Source: Auanema rhodensis (Eukaryota > Nematoda > Chromadorea > Rhabditida > Rhabditidae). From it: DNA of 64,000 bases. Location of the stretch: NCBI GenBank assembly GCA_964057225.1, contig OZ059900.1:21467638-21531637 (forward strand). The letters are read 5' to 3'. Made by a program: the position numbers and the translations under genes. A model generated the notes under the pieces. It worked only from the letters and a program-made list of their open reading frames with translations, was not told the DNA's origin and made no database searches. Below, in pieces: positions 22,215 to 35,199 of the stretch (its first letter is position 1; each line of letters opens with the position of its first letter).

Positions 22215-24605
22215 GTAAACAAGGTTTTGACTTACGATTTCATGTGTTCAAACTCATGCAATGTCAATGAAACCTAGCTCAAAATTGTTCCTACAACGTC
22301 TAGTTCCACTTTCACGACAAAAAACAGGGGTTAGAAAATTAAGGAAATTAGCATATTCTGAGGGCACGCCTCTATGGCTTATATTGATTAAATCGATTTT
22401 TGTTCATATGATTCGTCAAATGCATTGAATTTCAGCGTGTTACATACTAAAATGAAGTGTTTTACATGCTGAACACTAGAAAAATACAAAAACACAGTAT
22501 TTCCCATGAGAAATATTTTATTATGCTGGAAAACCAGTTTTTGGAAATTTCGCTGTAAACAAGGTTTTGACTTACGATTTCATGTGTTCAAACTCATGCA
22601 ATGTCAATGAAACCTAGCTCAAAATTGTTCCTACAACGTCTAGTTCCACTTTCACGACAAAAAACAGGGGTTAGAAAATTAAGGAAATTAGCATATTCTG
22701 AGGGCACGCCCCTTATGGCTAATATTGATTAAATCGATTTTTGTTCATATGAGTCGTCAAATGCAACGAATTTCAGCGTGTTACATACTAAAATGAAGCA
22801 TTTTACATGCTGAACACTATAAAAATACAAAAACACAGTATTTCCCATGAGAAATATTTTATTATGCTGGAAAACCAGTTTTTGGAAATTTCGCTGTAAA
22901 CAAGGTTTTGACTTACGATTTCATGTGTTCAAACTCATGCAATGTCAATGAAACCTAGCTCAAAATTGTTCCTACAACGTCTAATTCCACTTTCACGACA
23001 AAAAAACAGGGGTTAGAAAATTAAGGAAATTAGCATATTCTGAGGGCACGCCCCTTATGGCTAATATTGATTAAATCGATTTTTGTTCATATGAGTCGTC
23101 AAATGCAACGAATTTTAGCGTGTTACATACTAAAATGAAGCATTTTACATGCTGAACACTAGAAAAATACAAAAACACAGTATTTCCCATGAGAAATATT
23201 TTATTATGCTGGAAAACCAGTTTTTGGAAATTTCGCTGTAAACAAGGTTTTGACTTACGATTTCATGTGTTCAAACTCATGCAATGTCAATGAAACCTAG
23301 CTCAAAATTGTTCGTACAACGTCTAGTTCCACTTTCACGACAAAAAAACAGGGGTTAGAAAATTAAGGAAATTAGCATATTCTGAGGGCACGCCCCTTAT
23401 GGCTAATATTGATTAAATCGATTTTTGTTCATATGAGTCGTCAAATGCAACGAATTTTAGCGTGTTACATACTAAAATGAAGCATTTTACATGCTGAACA
23501 CTAGAAAAATACAACAACACAGTATTTCCCATGAGAAATATTTTATTATGCTGGAAAACCAGTTTTTGGAAATTTCGCTGTAAACAAGGTTTTGACTTAC
23601 GATTTCATGTGTTCAAACTCATGCAATGTCAATGAAACCTAGCTCAAAATTGTTCGTACAACGTCTAGTTCCACTTTCACGACAAAAAAACAGGGGTTAG
23701 AAAATTAAGGAAATTAGCATATTCTGAGGGCACGCCCCTTATGGCTAATATTGATTAAATCGATTTTTGTTCATATGAGTCGTCAAATGCAACGAATTTC
23801 AGCGTATTACAAACTAAAATGAAGTATTTCACATGCTGAACACTAGAAAAATACAAAAACACAGTATTTCCCATGAGAAATATTTTATTATGCTGGAAAA
23901 CCAGTTTTTGGAAATTTCGCTGTAAACAAGGTTTTGACTTACGATTTCATGTGTTCAAACTCATGCAATGTCAATGAAACCTTGCTCAAAATTGTTCCTA
24001 CAACGTCTAGTTCCACTTTCACGACAAAAAAACAGGGGTTAGAAAATTTAGGAAATTAGCATATTCTGAGGGCACGCCCCTTATGGCTAATATTGATTAA
24101 ATCGATTTTTGTTCATATGAGTCGTCAAATGAAACGAATTTCAGGGTGTTACATACTAAAATGAAGCATTTTACATGCTGAACACTATAAAAATACAAAA
24201 ACACAGTATTTCCCATGAGAAATATTTTATTATGCTGGAAAACCAGTTTTTGGAAAGTTCGCTGTAAACAAGGTTTTGACTTACGATTTCATGTGTTCAA
24301 ACTCATGCAATGTCAATGAAACCTAGCTCAAAATTGTTCCTACAACGTCTAATTCCACTTTCACGACAAAAAAACAGGGGTTAGAAAATTAAGGAAATTA
24401 GCACATTCTGAGGGCACGCCCCTTATGGCTAATATTGATTAAATCGATTTTTGTTCATATGAGTCGTCAAATGCAACGAATTTCAGCGTGTTACATACTA
24501 AAATGAAGTATTTTACATGCTGAACACTAGAAAAATACAAAAACACAGTATTTCCCATGAGAAATATTTTATTATGCTGGAAAACCAGTTTTTGGAAATT
24601 TCGCT
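22215..24605 (+). repeat. HOR family 1, 7-mer, copy 3
   Basis: Starts are 22215 (340-bp marker), 22555, 22896, 23238, 23580, 23922 and 24264. It matches 343-2733 in monomer order and lengths at a constant offset of 21,872 bp. A private acaacaacac lies near 23513. It uses the fused cgtattacaaac monomer, as copy 1 does, rather than the two-monomer form of copy 2. Confidence 0.92.
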
Positions 24606-27600
24606 GTAAACAAGGTTTTGACTTACGATTTCATGTGTTCAAACTCATGCAATGTCAATGAAACCTAGCTCAAAATTGTTCCTACAACGTCTAGTTCCAC
24701 TTTCACGACAAAAAACAGGGGTTAGAAAATTAAGGAAATTAGCATATTCTGAGGGCACGCCTCTATGGCTTATATTGATTAAATCGATTTTTGTTCATAT
24801 GATTCGTCAAATGCATTGAATTTCAGCGTGTTACATACTAAAATGAAGTGTTTTACATGCTGAACACTAGAAAAATACAAAAACACAGTATTTCCCATGA
24901 GAAATATTTTATTATGCTGGAAAACCAGTTTTTGAAAATTTCGCTGTAAACAAGGTTTTGACTTACGATTTCATGTGTTCAAACTCATGCAATGTCAATG
25001 AAACCTAGCTCAAAATTGTTCCTACAACGTCTAGTTCCACTTTCACGACAAAAAACAGGGGTTAGAAAATTAAGGAAATTAGCATATTCTGAGGGCACGC
25101 CCCTTATGGCTAATATTGATTAAATCGATTTTTGTTCATATGAGTCGTCAAATGCAACGAATTTCAGCGTGTTACATACTAAAATGAAGCATTTTACATG
25201 CTGAACACTATAAAAATACAAAAACACAGTATTTCCCATGAGAAATATTTTATTATGCTGGAAAACCAGTTTTTGGAAATTTCGCTGTAAACAAGGTTTT
25301 GACTTACGATTTCATGTGTTCAAACTCATGCAATGTCAATGAAACCTAGCTCGAAATTGTTCCTACAACGTCTAATTCCACTTTCACGACAAAAAAACAG
25401 GGGTTAGAAAATTAAGGAAATTAGCATATTCTGAGGGCACGCCCCTTATGGCTAATATTGATTAAATCGATTTTTGTTCATATGAGTCGTCAAATGCAAC
25501 GAATTTTAGCGTGTTACATACTAAAATGAAGCATTTTACATGCTGAACACTAGAAAAATACAAAAACACAGTATTTCCCATGAGAAATATTTTATTATGC
25601 TGGAAAACCAGTTTTTGGAAATTTCGCTGTAAACAAGGTTTTGACTTACGATTTCATGTGTTCAAACTCATGCAATGTCAATGAAACCTAGCTCAAAATT
25701 GTTCGTACAACGTCTAGTTCCACTTTCACGACAAAAAAACAGGGGTTAGAAAATTAAGGAAATTAGCATATTCTGAGGGCACGCCCCTTATGGCTAATAT
25801 TGATTAAATCGATTTTTGTTCATATGAGTCGTCAAATGCAACGAATTTTAGCGTGTTACATACTAAAATGAAGCATTTTACATGCTGAACACTAGAAAAA
25901 TACAAAAACACAGTATTTCCCATGAGAAATATTTTATTATGCTGGAAAACCAGTTTTTGGAAATTTCGCTGTAAACAAGGTTTTGACTTACGATTTCATG
26001 TGTTCAAACTCATGCAATGTCAATGAAACCTAGCTCAAAATTGTTCCTACAACGTCTAGTTCCACTTTCACGACAAAAAACAGGGGTTAGAAAATTAAGG
26101 AAATTAGCATATTCTGAGGGCACGCCCCTTATGGCTAATATTGATTAAATCGATTTTTGTTCATATGAGTCGTCAAATGCAACGAATTTCAGCGTGTTAC
26201 ATACTAAAATGAAGCATTTTACATGCTGAACACTATAAAAATACAAAAACACAGTATTTCCCATGAGAAATATTTTATTATGCTGGAAAACCAGTTTTTG
26301 GAAATTTCGCTGTAAACAAGGTTTTGACTTACGATTTCATGTGTTCAAACTCATGCAATGTCAATGAAACCTAGCTCAAAATTGTTCCTACAACGTCTAA
26401 TTCCACTTTCACGACAAAAAAACAGGGGTTAGAAAATTAAGGAAATTAGCATATTCTGAGGGCACGCCCCTTATGGCTAATATTGATTAAATCGATTTTT
26501 GTTCATATGAGTCGTCAAATGCAACGAATTTTAGCGTGTTACATACTAAAATGAAGCATTTTACATGCTGAACACTAGAAAAATACAAAAACACAGTATT
26601 TCCCATGAGAAATATTTTATTATGCTGGAAAACCAGTTTTTGGAAATTTCGCTGTAAACAAGGTTTTGACTTACGATTTCATGTGTTCAAACTCATGCAA
26701 TGTCAATGAAACCTAGCTCAAAATTGTTCGTACAACGTCTAGTTCCACTTTCACGACAAAAAAACAGGGGTTAGAAAATTAAGGAAATTAGCATATTCTG
26801 AGGGCACGCCCCTTATGGCTAATATTGATTAAATCGATTTTTGTTCATATGAGTCGTCAAATGCAACGAATTTTAGCGTGTTACATACTAAAATGAAGCA
26901 TTTTACATGCTGAACACTAGAAAAATACAAAAACACAGTATTTCCCATGAGAAATATTTTATTATGCTGGAAAACCAGTTTTTGGAAATTTCGCTGTAAA
27001 CAAGGTTTTGACTTACGATTTCATGTGTTCAAACTCATGCAATGTCAATGAAACCTAGCTCAAAATTGTTCGTACAACGTCTAGTTCCACTTTCACGACA
27101 AAAAAACAGGGGTTAGAAAATTAAGGAAATTAGCATATTCTGAGGGCACGCCCCTTATGGCTAATATTGATTAAATCGATTTTTGTTCATATGAGTCGTC
27201 AAATGCAACGAATTTCAGCGTATTACAAACTAAAATGAAGTATTTCACATGCTGAACACTAGAAAAATACAAAAACACAGTATTTCCCATGAGAAATATT
27301 TTATTATGCTGGAAAACCAGTTTTTGGAAATTTCGCTGTAAACAAGGTTTTGACTTACGATTTCATGTGTTCAAACTCATGCAATGTCAATGAAACCTTG
27401 CTCAAAATTGTTCCTACAACGTCTAGTTCCACTTTCACGACAAAAAAACAGGGGTTAGAAAATTTAGGAAATTAGCATATTCTGAGGGCACGCCCCTTAT
27501 GGCTAATATTGATTAAATCGATTTTTGTTCATATGAGTCGTCAAATGAAACGAATTTCAGGGTGTTACATACTAAAATGAAGCATTTTACATGCTGAACA

Positions 27601-28021
27601 CTATAAAAATACAAAAACACAGTATTTCCCATGAGAAATATTTTATTATGCTGGAAAACCAGTTTTTGGAAAGTTCGCTGTAAACAAGGTTTTGACTTAC
27701 GATTTCATGTGTTCAAACTCATGCAATGTCAATGAAACCTAGCTCAAAATTGTTCCTACAACGTCTAATTCCACTTTCACGACAAAAAAACAGGGGTTAG
27801 AAAATTAAGGAAATTAGCACATTCTGAGGGCACGCCCCTTATGGCTAATATTGATTAAATCGATTTTTGTTCATATGAGTCGTCAAATGCAACGAATTTC
27901 AGCGTGTTACATACTAAAATGAAGTATTTTACATGCTGAACACTAGAAAAATACAAAAACACAGTATTTCCCATGAGAAATATTTTATTATGCTGGAAAA
28001 CCAGTTTTTGGAAATTTCGCT
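24606..28021 (+). repeat. HOR family 1, expanded 10-mer
   Basis: Starts are 24606, 24946, 25287, 25629, 25971, 26312, 26654, 26996, 27338 and 27680. The trio 6-A/t267, a89/tttagcg, g77/tttagcg occurs twice in a row (24946-25970 and 25971-26995), which adds three monomers to the usual seven. The marker monomer carries tttgaaaattt, shared only with the marker at 28022, so these two units are closest relatives. A private gctcgaaat lies near 25352. Confidence 0.92.
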
Positions 28022-29728
28022 GTAAACAAGGTTTTGACTTACGATTTCATGTGTTCAAACTCATGCAATGTCAATGAAACCTAGCTCAAAATTGTTCCTA
28101 CAACGTCTAGTTCCACTTTCACGACAAAAAACAGGGGTTAGAAAATTAAGGAAATTAGCATATTCTGAGGGCACGCCTCTATGGCTTATATTGATTAAAT
28201 CGATTTTTGTTCATATGATTCGTCAAATGCATTGAATTTCAGCGTGTTACATACTAAAATGAAGTGTTTTACATGCTGAACACTAGAAAAATACAAAAAC
28301 ACAGTATTTCCCATGAGAAATATTTTATTATGCTGGAAAACCAGTTTTTGAAAATTTCGCTGTAAACAAGGTTTTGACTTACGATTTCATGTGTTCAAAC
28401 TCATGCAATGTCAATGAAACCTAGCTCAAAATTGTTCCTACAACGTCTAGTTCCACTTTCACGACAAAAAACAGGGGTTAGAAAATTAAGGAAATTAGCA
28501 TATTCTGAGGGCACGCCCCTTATGGCTAATATTGATTAAATCGATTTTTGTTCATATGAGTCGTCAAATGCAACGAATTTCAGCGTGTTACATACTAAAA
28601 TGAAGCATTTTACATGCTGAACACTATAAAAATACAAAAACACAGTATTTCCCATGAGAAATATTTTATTATGCTGGAAAACCAGTTTTTGGAAATTTCG
28701 CTGTAAACAAGGTTTTGACTTACGATTTCATGTGTTCAAACTCATGCAATGTCAATGAAACCTAGCTCAAAATTGTTCCTACAACGTCTAATTCCACTTT
28801 CACGACAAAAAAACAGGGGTTAGAAAATTAAGGAAATTAGCATATTCTGAGGGCACGCCCCTTATGGCTAATATTGATTAAATCGATTTTTGTTCATATG
28901 AGTCGTCAAATGCAACGAATTTTAGCGTGTTACATACTAAAATGAAGCATTTTACATGCTGAACACTAGAAAAATACAAAAACACAGTATTTCCCATGAG
29001 AAATATTTTATTATGCTGGAAAACCAGTTTTTGGAAATTTCGCTGTAAACAAGGTTTTGACTTACGATTTCATGTGTTCAAACTCATGCAATGTCAATGA
29101 AACCTAGCTCAAAATTGTTCGTACAACGTCTAGTTCCACTTTCACGACAAAAAAACAGGGGTTAGAAAATTAAGGAAATTAGCATATTCTGAGGGCACGC
29201 CCCTTATGGCTAATATTGATTAAATCGATTTTTGTTCATATGAGTCGTCAAATGCAACGAATTTTAGCGTGTTACATACTAAAATGAAGCATTTTACATG
29301 CTGAACACTAGAAAAATACAAAAACACAGTATTTCCCATGAGAAATATTTTATTATGCTGGAAAACCAGTTTTTGGAAATTTCGCTGTAAACAAGGTTTT
29401 GACTTACGATTTCATGTGTTCAAACTCATGCAATGTCAATGAAACCTAGCTCAAAATTGTTCGTACAACGTCTAGTTCCACTTTCACGACAAAAAAACAG
29501 GGGTTAGAAAATTAAGGAAATTAGCATATTCTGAGGGCACGCCCCTTATGGTTAATATTGATTAAATCGATTTTTGTTCATATGAGTCGTCAAATGCAAC
29601 GAATTTCAGCGTGTTACATACTAAAATGAAGCATTTTACATGCTGAACACTAGAAAAATACAAAAACACAGTATTTCCCATAAGAAATATTTTATTATGC
29701 TGGAAAACCAGTTTTTGGAAATTTCGCT
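28022..29728 (+). repeat. HOR family 1, copy 5, cut short
   Basis: Starts are 28022, 28362, 28703, 29045 and 29387. Four monomers follow the family order. The fifth is a plain g77 copy with ggttaat and ataag, after which the 16-mer super-repeat begins. The ggttaat change is shared with the monomer at 33148. Confidence 0.88.
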
Positions 29729-32700
29729 GTAAACAAGGTTTTGACTTACGATTTCATGTGTTCAAACTCATGCAATGTCAATGAAACCTAGCTCAAAATT
29801 GTTCGTACAACGTCTAGTTCCACTTTCACGACAAAAAAACAGGGGTTAGAAAATTAAGGAAATTAGCATATTCTGAGGGCACGCCCCTTATGGCTAATAT
29901 TGATTAAATCGATTTTTGTTCATATGAGTAGTCAAATGCAACGAATTTCAGCGTGTTACATACTTAAATGAAGCATTTTACATGCTGAACACTAGAAAAA
30001 TACAAAAACACAGTATTTCCCATGAGAAATATTTTATTATACTGGAAACCAGTTTTTGGAATTTTCGCTGTAAACAAGGTTTTGACTTACAATTTCATGT
30101 GTTCAAACTCATGCAATGTCAATGAAACCTAGCTCAAAATTGTTCGTACAACGTCTAGTTCCACTTTCACGACAAAAAAACAGGGGTTAGAAAATTAAGG
30201 AAATTAGCATATTCTGAGGGCACGCCCCTTATGGCTAATATTGATTAAATCGATTTTTGTTCATATGAGTCGTCAAATGAAACGAATTTCAGGGTGTTAC
30301 ATACTAAAATGAAGCATTTTACATGCTGAACACTATAAAAATACAAAAACACAGTATTTCCCATGAGAAATATTTTATTATGCTGGAAAACCAGTTTTTG
30401 GAAAGTTCGCTGTAAACAAGGTTTTGACTTACGATTTCATGTGTTCAAACTCATGCAATGTCAATGAAACCTAGCTCAAAATTGTTCCTACAACGTCTAA
30501 TTCCACTTTCACGACAAAAAAACAGGGGTTAGAAAATTAAGGAAATTAGCACATTCTGAGGGCACGCCCCTTATGGCTAATATTGATTAAATCGATTTTT
30601 GTTCATATGAGTCGTCAAATGCAACGAATTTCAGCGTGTTACATACTAAAATGAAGTATTTTACATGCTGAACACTAGAAAAATACAAAAACACAGTATT
30701 TCCCATGAGAAATATTTTATTATGCTGGAAAACCAGTTTTTGGAAATTTCGCTGTAAACAAGGTTTTGACTTACGATTTCATGTGTTCAAACTCATGCAA
30801 TGTCAATGAAACCTAGCTCAAAATTGTTCCTACAACGTCTAGTTCCACTTTCACGACAAAAAAACAGGGGTTAGAAAATTTAGGAAATTAGCATATTCTG
30901 AGGGCACGCCCCTTATGGCTAATATTGATTAAATCGATTTTTGTTCATATGAGTCGTCAAATGCAACGAATTTCAGCGTATTACAAACTAAAATGAAGTA
31001 TTTCACATGCTGAACACTAGAAAAATACAAAAACACAGTATTTCCCATGAGAAATATTTTATTATGCTGGAAAACCAGTTTTTGGAAAGTTCGCTGTAAA
31101 CAAGGTTTTGACTTACGATTTCATGTGTTCAAACTCATGCAATGTCAATGAAACCTAGCTCAAAATTGTTCCTACAACGTCTAATTCCACTTTCACGACA
31201 AAAAAACAGGGGTTAGAAAATTAAGGAAATTAGCACATTCTGAGGGCACGCCCCTTATGGCTAATATTGATTAAATCGATTTTTGTTCATATGAGTCGTC
31301 AAATGCAACGAATTTCAGCGTGTTACATACTAAAATGAAGTATTTTACATGCTGAACACTAGAGAAATACAAAAACACAGTATTTCCCATAAGAAATATT
31401 TTATTATGCTGGAAAACCAGTTTTTGGAAATTTCGCTGTAAACAAGGTTTTGACTTACGATTTCATGTGTTCAAACTCATGCAATGTCAATGAAACCTAG
31501 CTCAAAATTGTTCGTACAACGTCTAGTTCCACTTTCACGACAAAAAAACAGGGGTTAGAAAATTAAGGAAATTAGCATATTCTGAGGGCACGCCCCTTAT
31601 GGCTAATATTGATTAAATCGATTTTTGTTCATATGAGTAGTCAAATGCAACGAATTTCAGCGTGTTACATACTTAAATGAAGCATTTTACATGCTGAACA
31701 CTAGAAAAATACAAAAACACAGTATTTCCCATGAGAAATATTTTATTATGCTGGAAAACCAGTTTTTGGAAATTTCGCTGTAAACAAGGTTTTGACTTAC
31801 GATTTCATGTGTTCAAACTCATGCAATGTCAATAAAACCTAGCTCAAAATTGTTCGTACAACGTCTAGTTCCACTTTCACGACAAAAAAACAGGGGTTAG
31901 AAAATTTAGGAAATTAGCATATTCTGAGGGCACGCCCCTTATGGCTAATATTGATTAAATCGATTTTTGTTCATATGAGTCGTCAAATGCAACGAATTTC
32001 AGCGTATTACAAACTAAAATGAAGTATTTCACATGCTGAACACTAGAAAAATACAAAAACACAGTATTTCCCATGAGAAATATTTTATTATGCTGGAAAA
32101 CCAGTTTTTGGAAATTTCGCTGTAAACAAGGTTTTGACTTACGATTTCATGTGTTCAAACTCATGCAATGTCAATGAAACCTTGCTCAAAATTGTTCCTA
32201 CAACGTCTAGTTCCACTTTCACGACAAAAAAACAGGGGTTAGAAAATTTAGGAAATTAGCATATTCTGAGGGCACGCCCCTTATGGCTAATATTGATTAA
32301 ATCGATTTTTGTTCATATGAGTCGTCAAATGAAACGAATTTCAGGGTGTTACATACTAAAATGAAGCATTTTACATGCTGAACACTATAAAAATACAAAA
32401 ACACAGTATTTCCCATGAGAAATATTTTATTATGCTGGAAAACCAGTTTTTGGAAAGTTCGCTGTAAACAAGGTTTTGACTTACGATTTCATGTGTTCAA
32501 ACTCATGCAATGTCAATGAAACCTAGCTCAAAATTGTTCCTACAACGTCTAATTCCACTTTCACGACAAAAAAACAGGGGTTAGAAAATTAAGGAAATTA
32601 GCACATTCTGAGGGCACGCCCCTTATGGCTAATATTGATTAAATCGATTTTTGTTCATATGAGTCGTCAAATGCAACGAATTTCAGCGTGTTACATACTA

Positions 32701-35199
32701 AAATGAAGTATTTTACATGCTGAACACTAGAAAAATACAAAAACACAGTATTTCCCATGAGAAATATTTTATTATGCTGGAAAACCAGTTTTTGGAAATT
32801 TCGCTGTAAACAAGGTTTTGACTTACGATTTCATGTGTTCAAACTCATGCAATGTCAATGAAACCTTGCTCAAAATTGTTCCTACAACGTCTAATTCCAC
32901 TTTCACGACAAAAAAACAGGGGTTAGAAAATTAAGGAAATTAGCATATTCTGAGGGCACGCCCCTTATGGCTAATATTGATTAAATCGATTTTTGTTCAT
33001 ATGAGTCGTCAAATGCAACGAATTTTAGCGTGTTACATACTAAAATGAAGCATTTTATATGCTGAACACTAGAAAAATACAAAAACACAGTATTTCCCAT
33101 GAGAAATATTTTATTATGCTGGAAAACCAGTTTTTGGAAATTTCGCTGTAAACAAGGTTTTGACTTACGATTTCATGTGTTCAAACTCATGCAATGTCAA
33201 TGAAACCTAGCTCAAAATTGTTCGTACAACGTCTAGTTCCACTTTCACGACAAAAAAACAGGGGTTAGAAAATTAAGGAAATTAGCATATTCTGAGGGCA
33301 CGCCCCTTATGGTTAATATTGATTAAATCGATTTTTGTTCATATGAGTCGTCAAATGCAACGAATTTCAGCGTGTTACATACTAAAATGAAGCATTTTAC
33401 ATGCTGAACACTAGAAAAATACAAAAACACAGTATTTCCCATGAGAAATATTTTATTATGCTGGAAAACCAGTTTTTGGAAATTTCGCTGTAAACAAGGT
33501 TTTGACTTACGATTTCATGTGTTCAAACTCATGCAATGTCAATGAAACCTAGCTCAAAATTGTTCCTACAACGTCTAGTTCCACTTTCACGACAAAAAAA
33601 CAGGGGTTAGAAAATTTAGGAAATTAGCATATTCTGAGGGCACGCCCCTTATGGCTAATATTGATTAAATCGATTTTTGTTCATATGAGTCGTCAAATGC
33701 AACGAATTTCAGCGTATTACAAACTAAAATGAAGTATTTCACATGCTGAACACTAGAAAAATACAAAAACACAGTATTTCCCATGAGAAATATTTTATTA
33801 TGCTGGAAAACCAGTTTTTGGAAATTTCGCTGTAAACAAGGTTTTGACTTACGATTTCATGTGTTCAAACTCATGCAATGTCAATGAAACCTTGCTCAAA
33901 ATTGTTCCTACAACGTCTAGTTCCACTTTCACGACAAAAAAACAGGGGTTAGAAAATTTAGGAAATTAGCATATTCTGAGGGCACGCCCCTTATGGCTAA
34001 TATTGATTAAATCGATTTTTGTTCATATGAGTCGTCAAATGAAACGAATTTCAGGGTGTTACATACTAAAATGAAGCATTTTACATGCTGAACACTATAA
34101 AAATACAAAAACACAGTATTTCCCATGAGAAATATTTTATTATGCTGGAAAACCAGTTTTTGGAAAGTTCGCTGTAAACAAGGTTTTGACTTACGATTTC
34201 ATGTGTTCAAACTCATGCAATGTCAATGAAACCTAGCTCAAAATTGTTCCTACAACGTCTAATTCCACTTTCACGACAAAAAAACAGGGGTTAGAAAATT
34301 AAGGAAATTAGCACATTCTGAGGGCACGCCCCTTATGGCTAATATTGATTAAATCGATTTTTGTTCATATGAGTCGTCAAATGCAACGAATTTCAGCGTG
34401 TTACATACTAAAATGAAGTATTTTACATGCTGAACACTAGAAAAATACAAAAACACAGTATTTCCCATGAGAAATATTTTATTATGCTGGAAAACCAGTT
34501 TTTGGAAATTTCGCTGTAAACAAGGTTTTGACTTACGATTTCATGTGTTCAAACTCATGCAATGTCAATGAAACCTAGCTCAAAATTGTTCCTACAACGT
34601 CTAGTTCCACTTTCACGACAAAAAAACAGGGGTTAGAAAATTTAGGAAATTAGCATATTCTGAGGGCACGCCCCTTATGGCTAATATTGATTAAATCGAT
34701 TTTTGTTCATATGAGTCGTCAAATGCAACGAATTTCAGCGTATTACAAACTAAAATGAAGTATTTCACATGCTGAACACTAGAAAAATACAAAAACACAG
34801 TATTTCCCATGAGAAATATTTTATTATGCTGGAAAACCAGTTTTTGGAAAGTTCGCTGTAAACAAGGTTTTGACTTACGATTTCATGTGTTCAAACTCAT
34901 GCAATGTCAATGAAACCTAGCTCAAAATTGTTCCTACAACGTCTAATTCCACTTTCACGACAAAAAAACAGGGGTTAGAAAATTAAGGAAATTAGCACAT
35001 TCTGAGGGCACGCCCCTTATGGCTAATATTGATTAAATCGATTTTTGTTCATATGAGTCGTCAAATGCAACGAATTTCAGCGTGTTACATACTAAAATGA
35101 AGTATTTTACATGCTGAACACTAGAGAAATACAAAAACACAGTATTTCCCATAAGAAATATTTTATTATGCTGGAAAACCAGTTTTTGGAAATTTCGCT
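29729..35199 (+). repeat. 16-monomer super-repeat, copy 1 (5471 bp)
   Basis: Monomers start at 29729, 30070, 30412, 30754, 31096, 31438, 31780, 32122, 32464, 32806, 33148, 33490, 33832, 34174, 34516 and 34858. Inside are sub-blocks that each open with the a89/c141/tatttt monomer: 6 monomers (30412-32463), 5 (32464-34173), then the next 5-mer. Markers include gagtagtc with acttaaatg (29729), ttacaattt with aaacg/cagggtg (30070), agagaaat (31096) and caataaaacc (31780). The monomers at 32806 and 33148 (tttagcg; ggttaat) are replaced in copy 2 by two others, without a change in length. A private gcattttatatgc lies near 33053. Confidence 0.88.
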
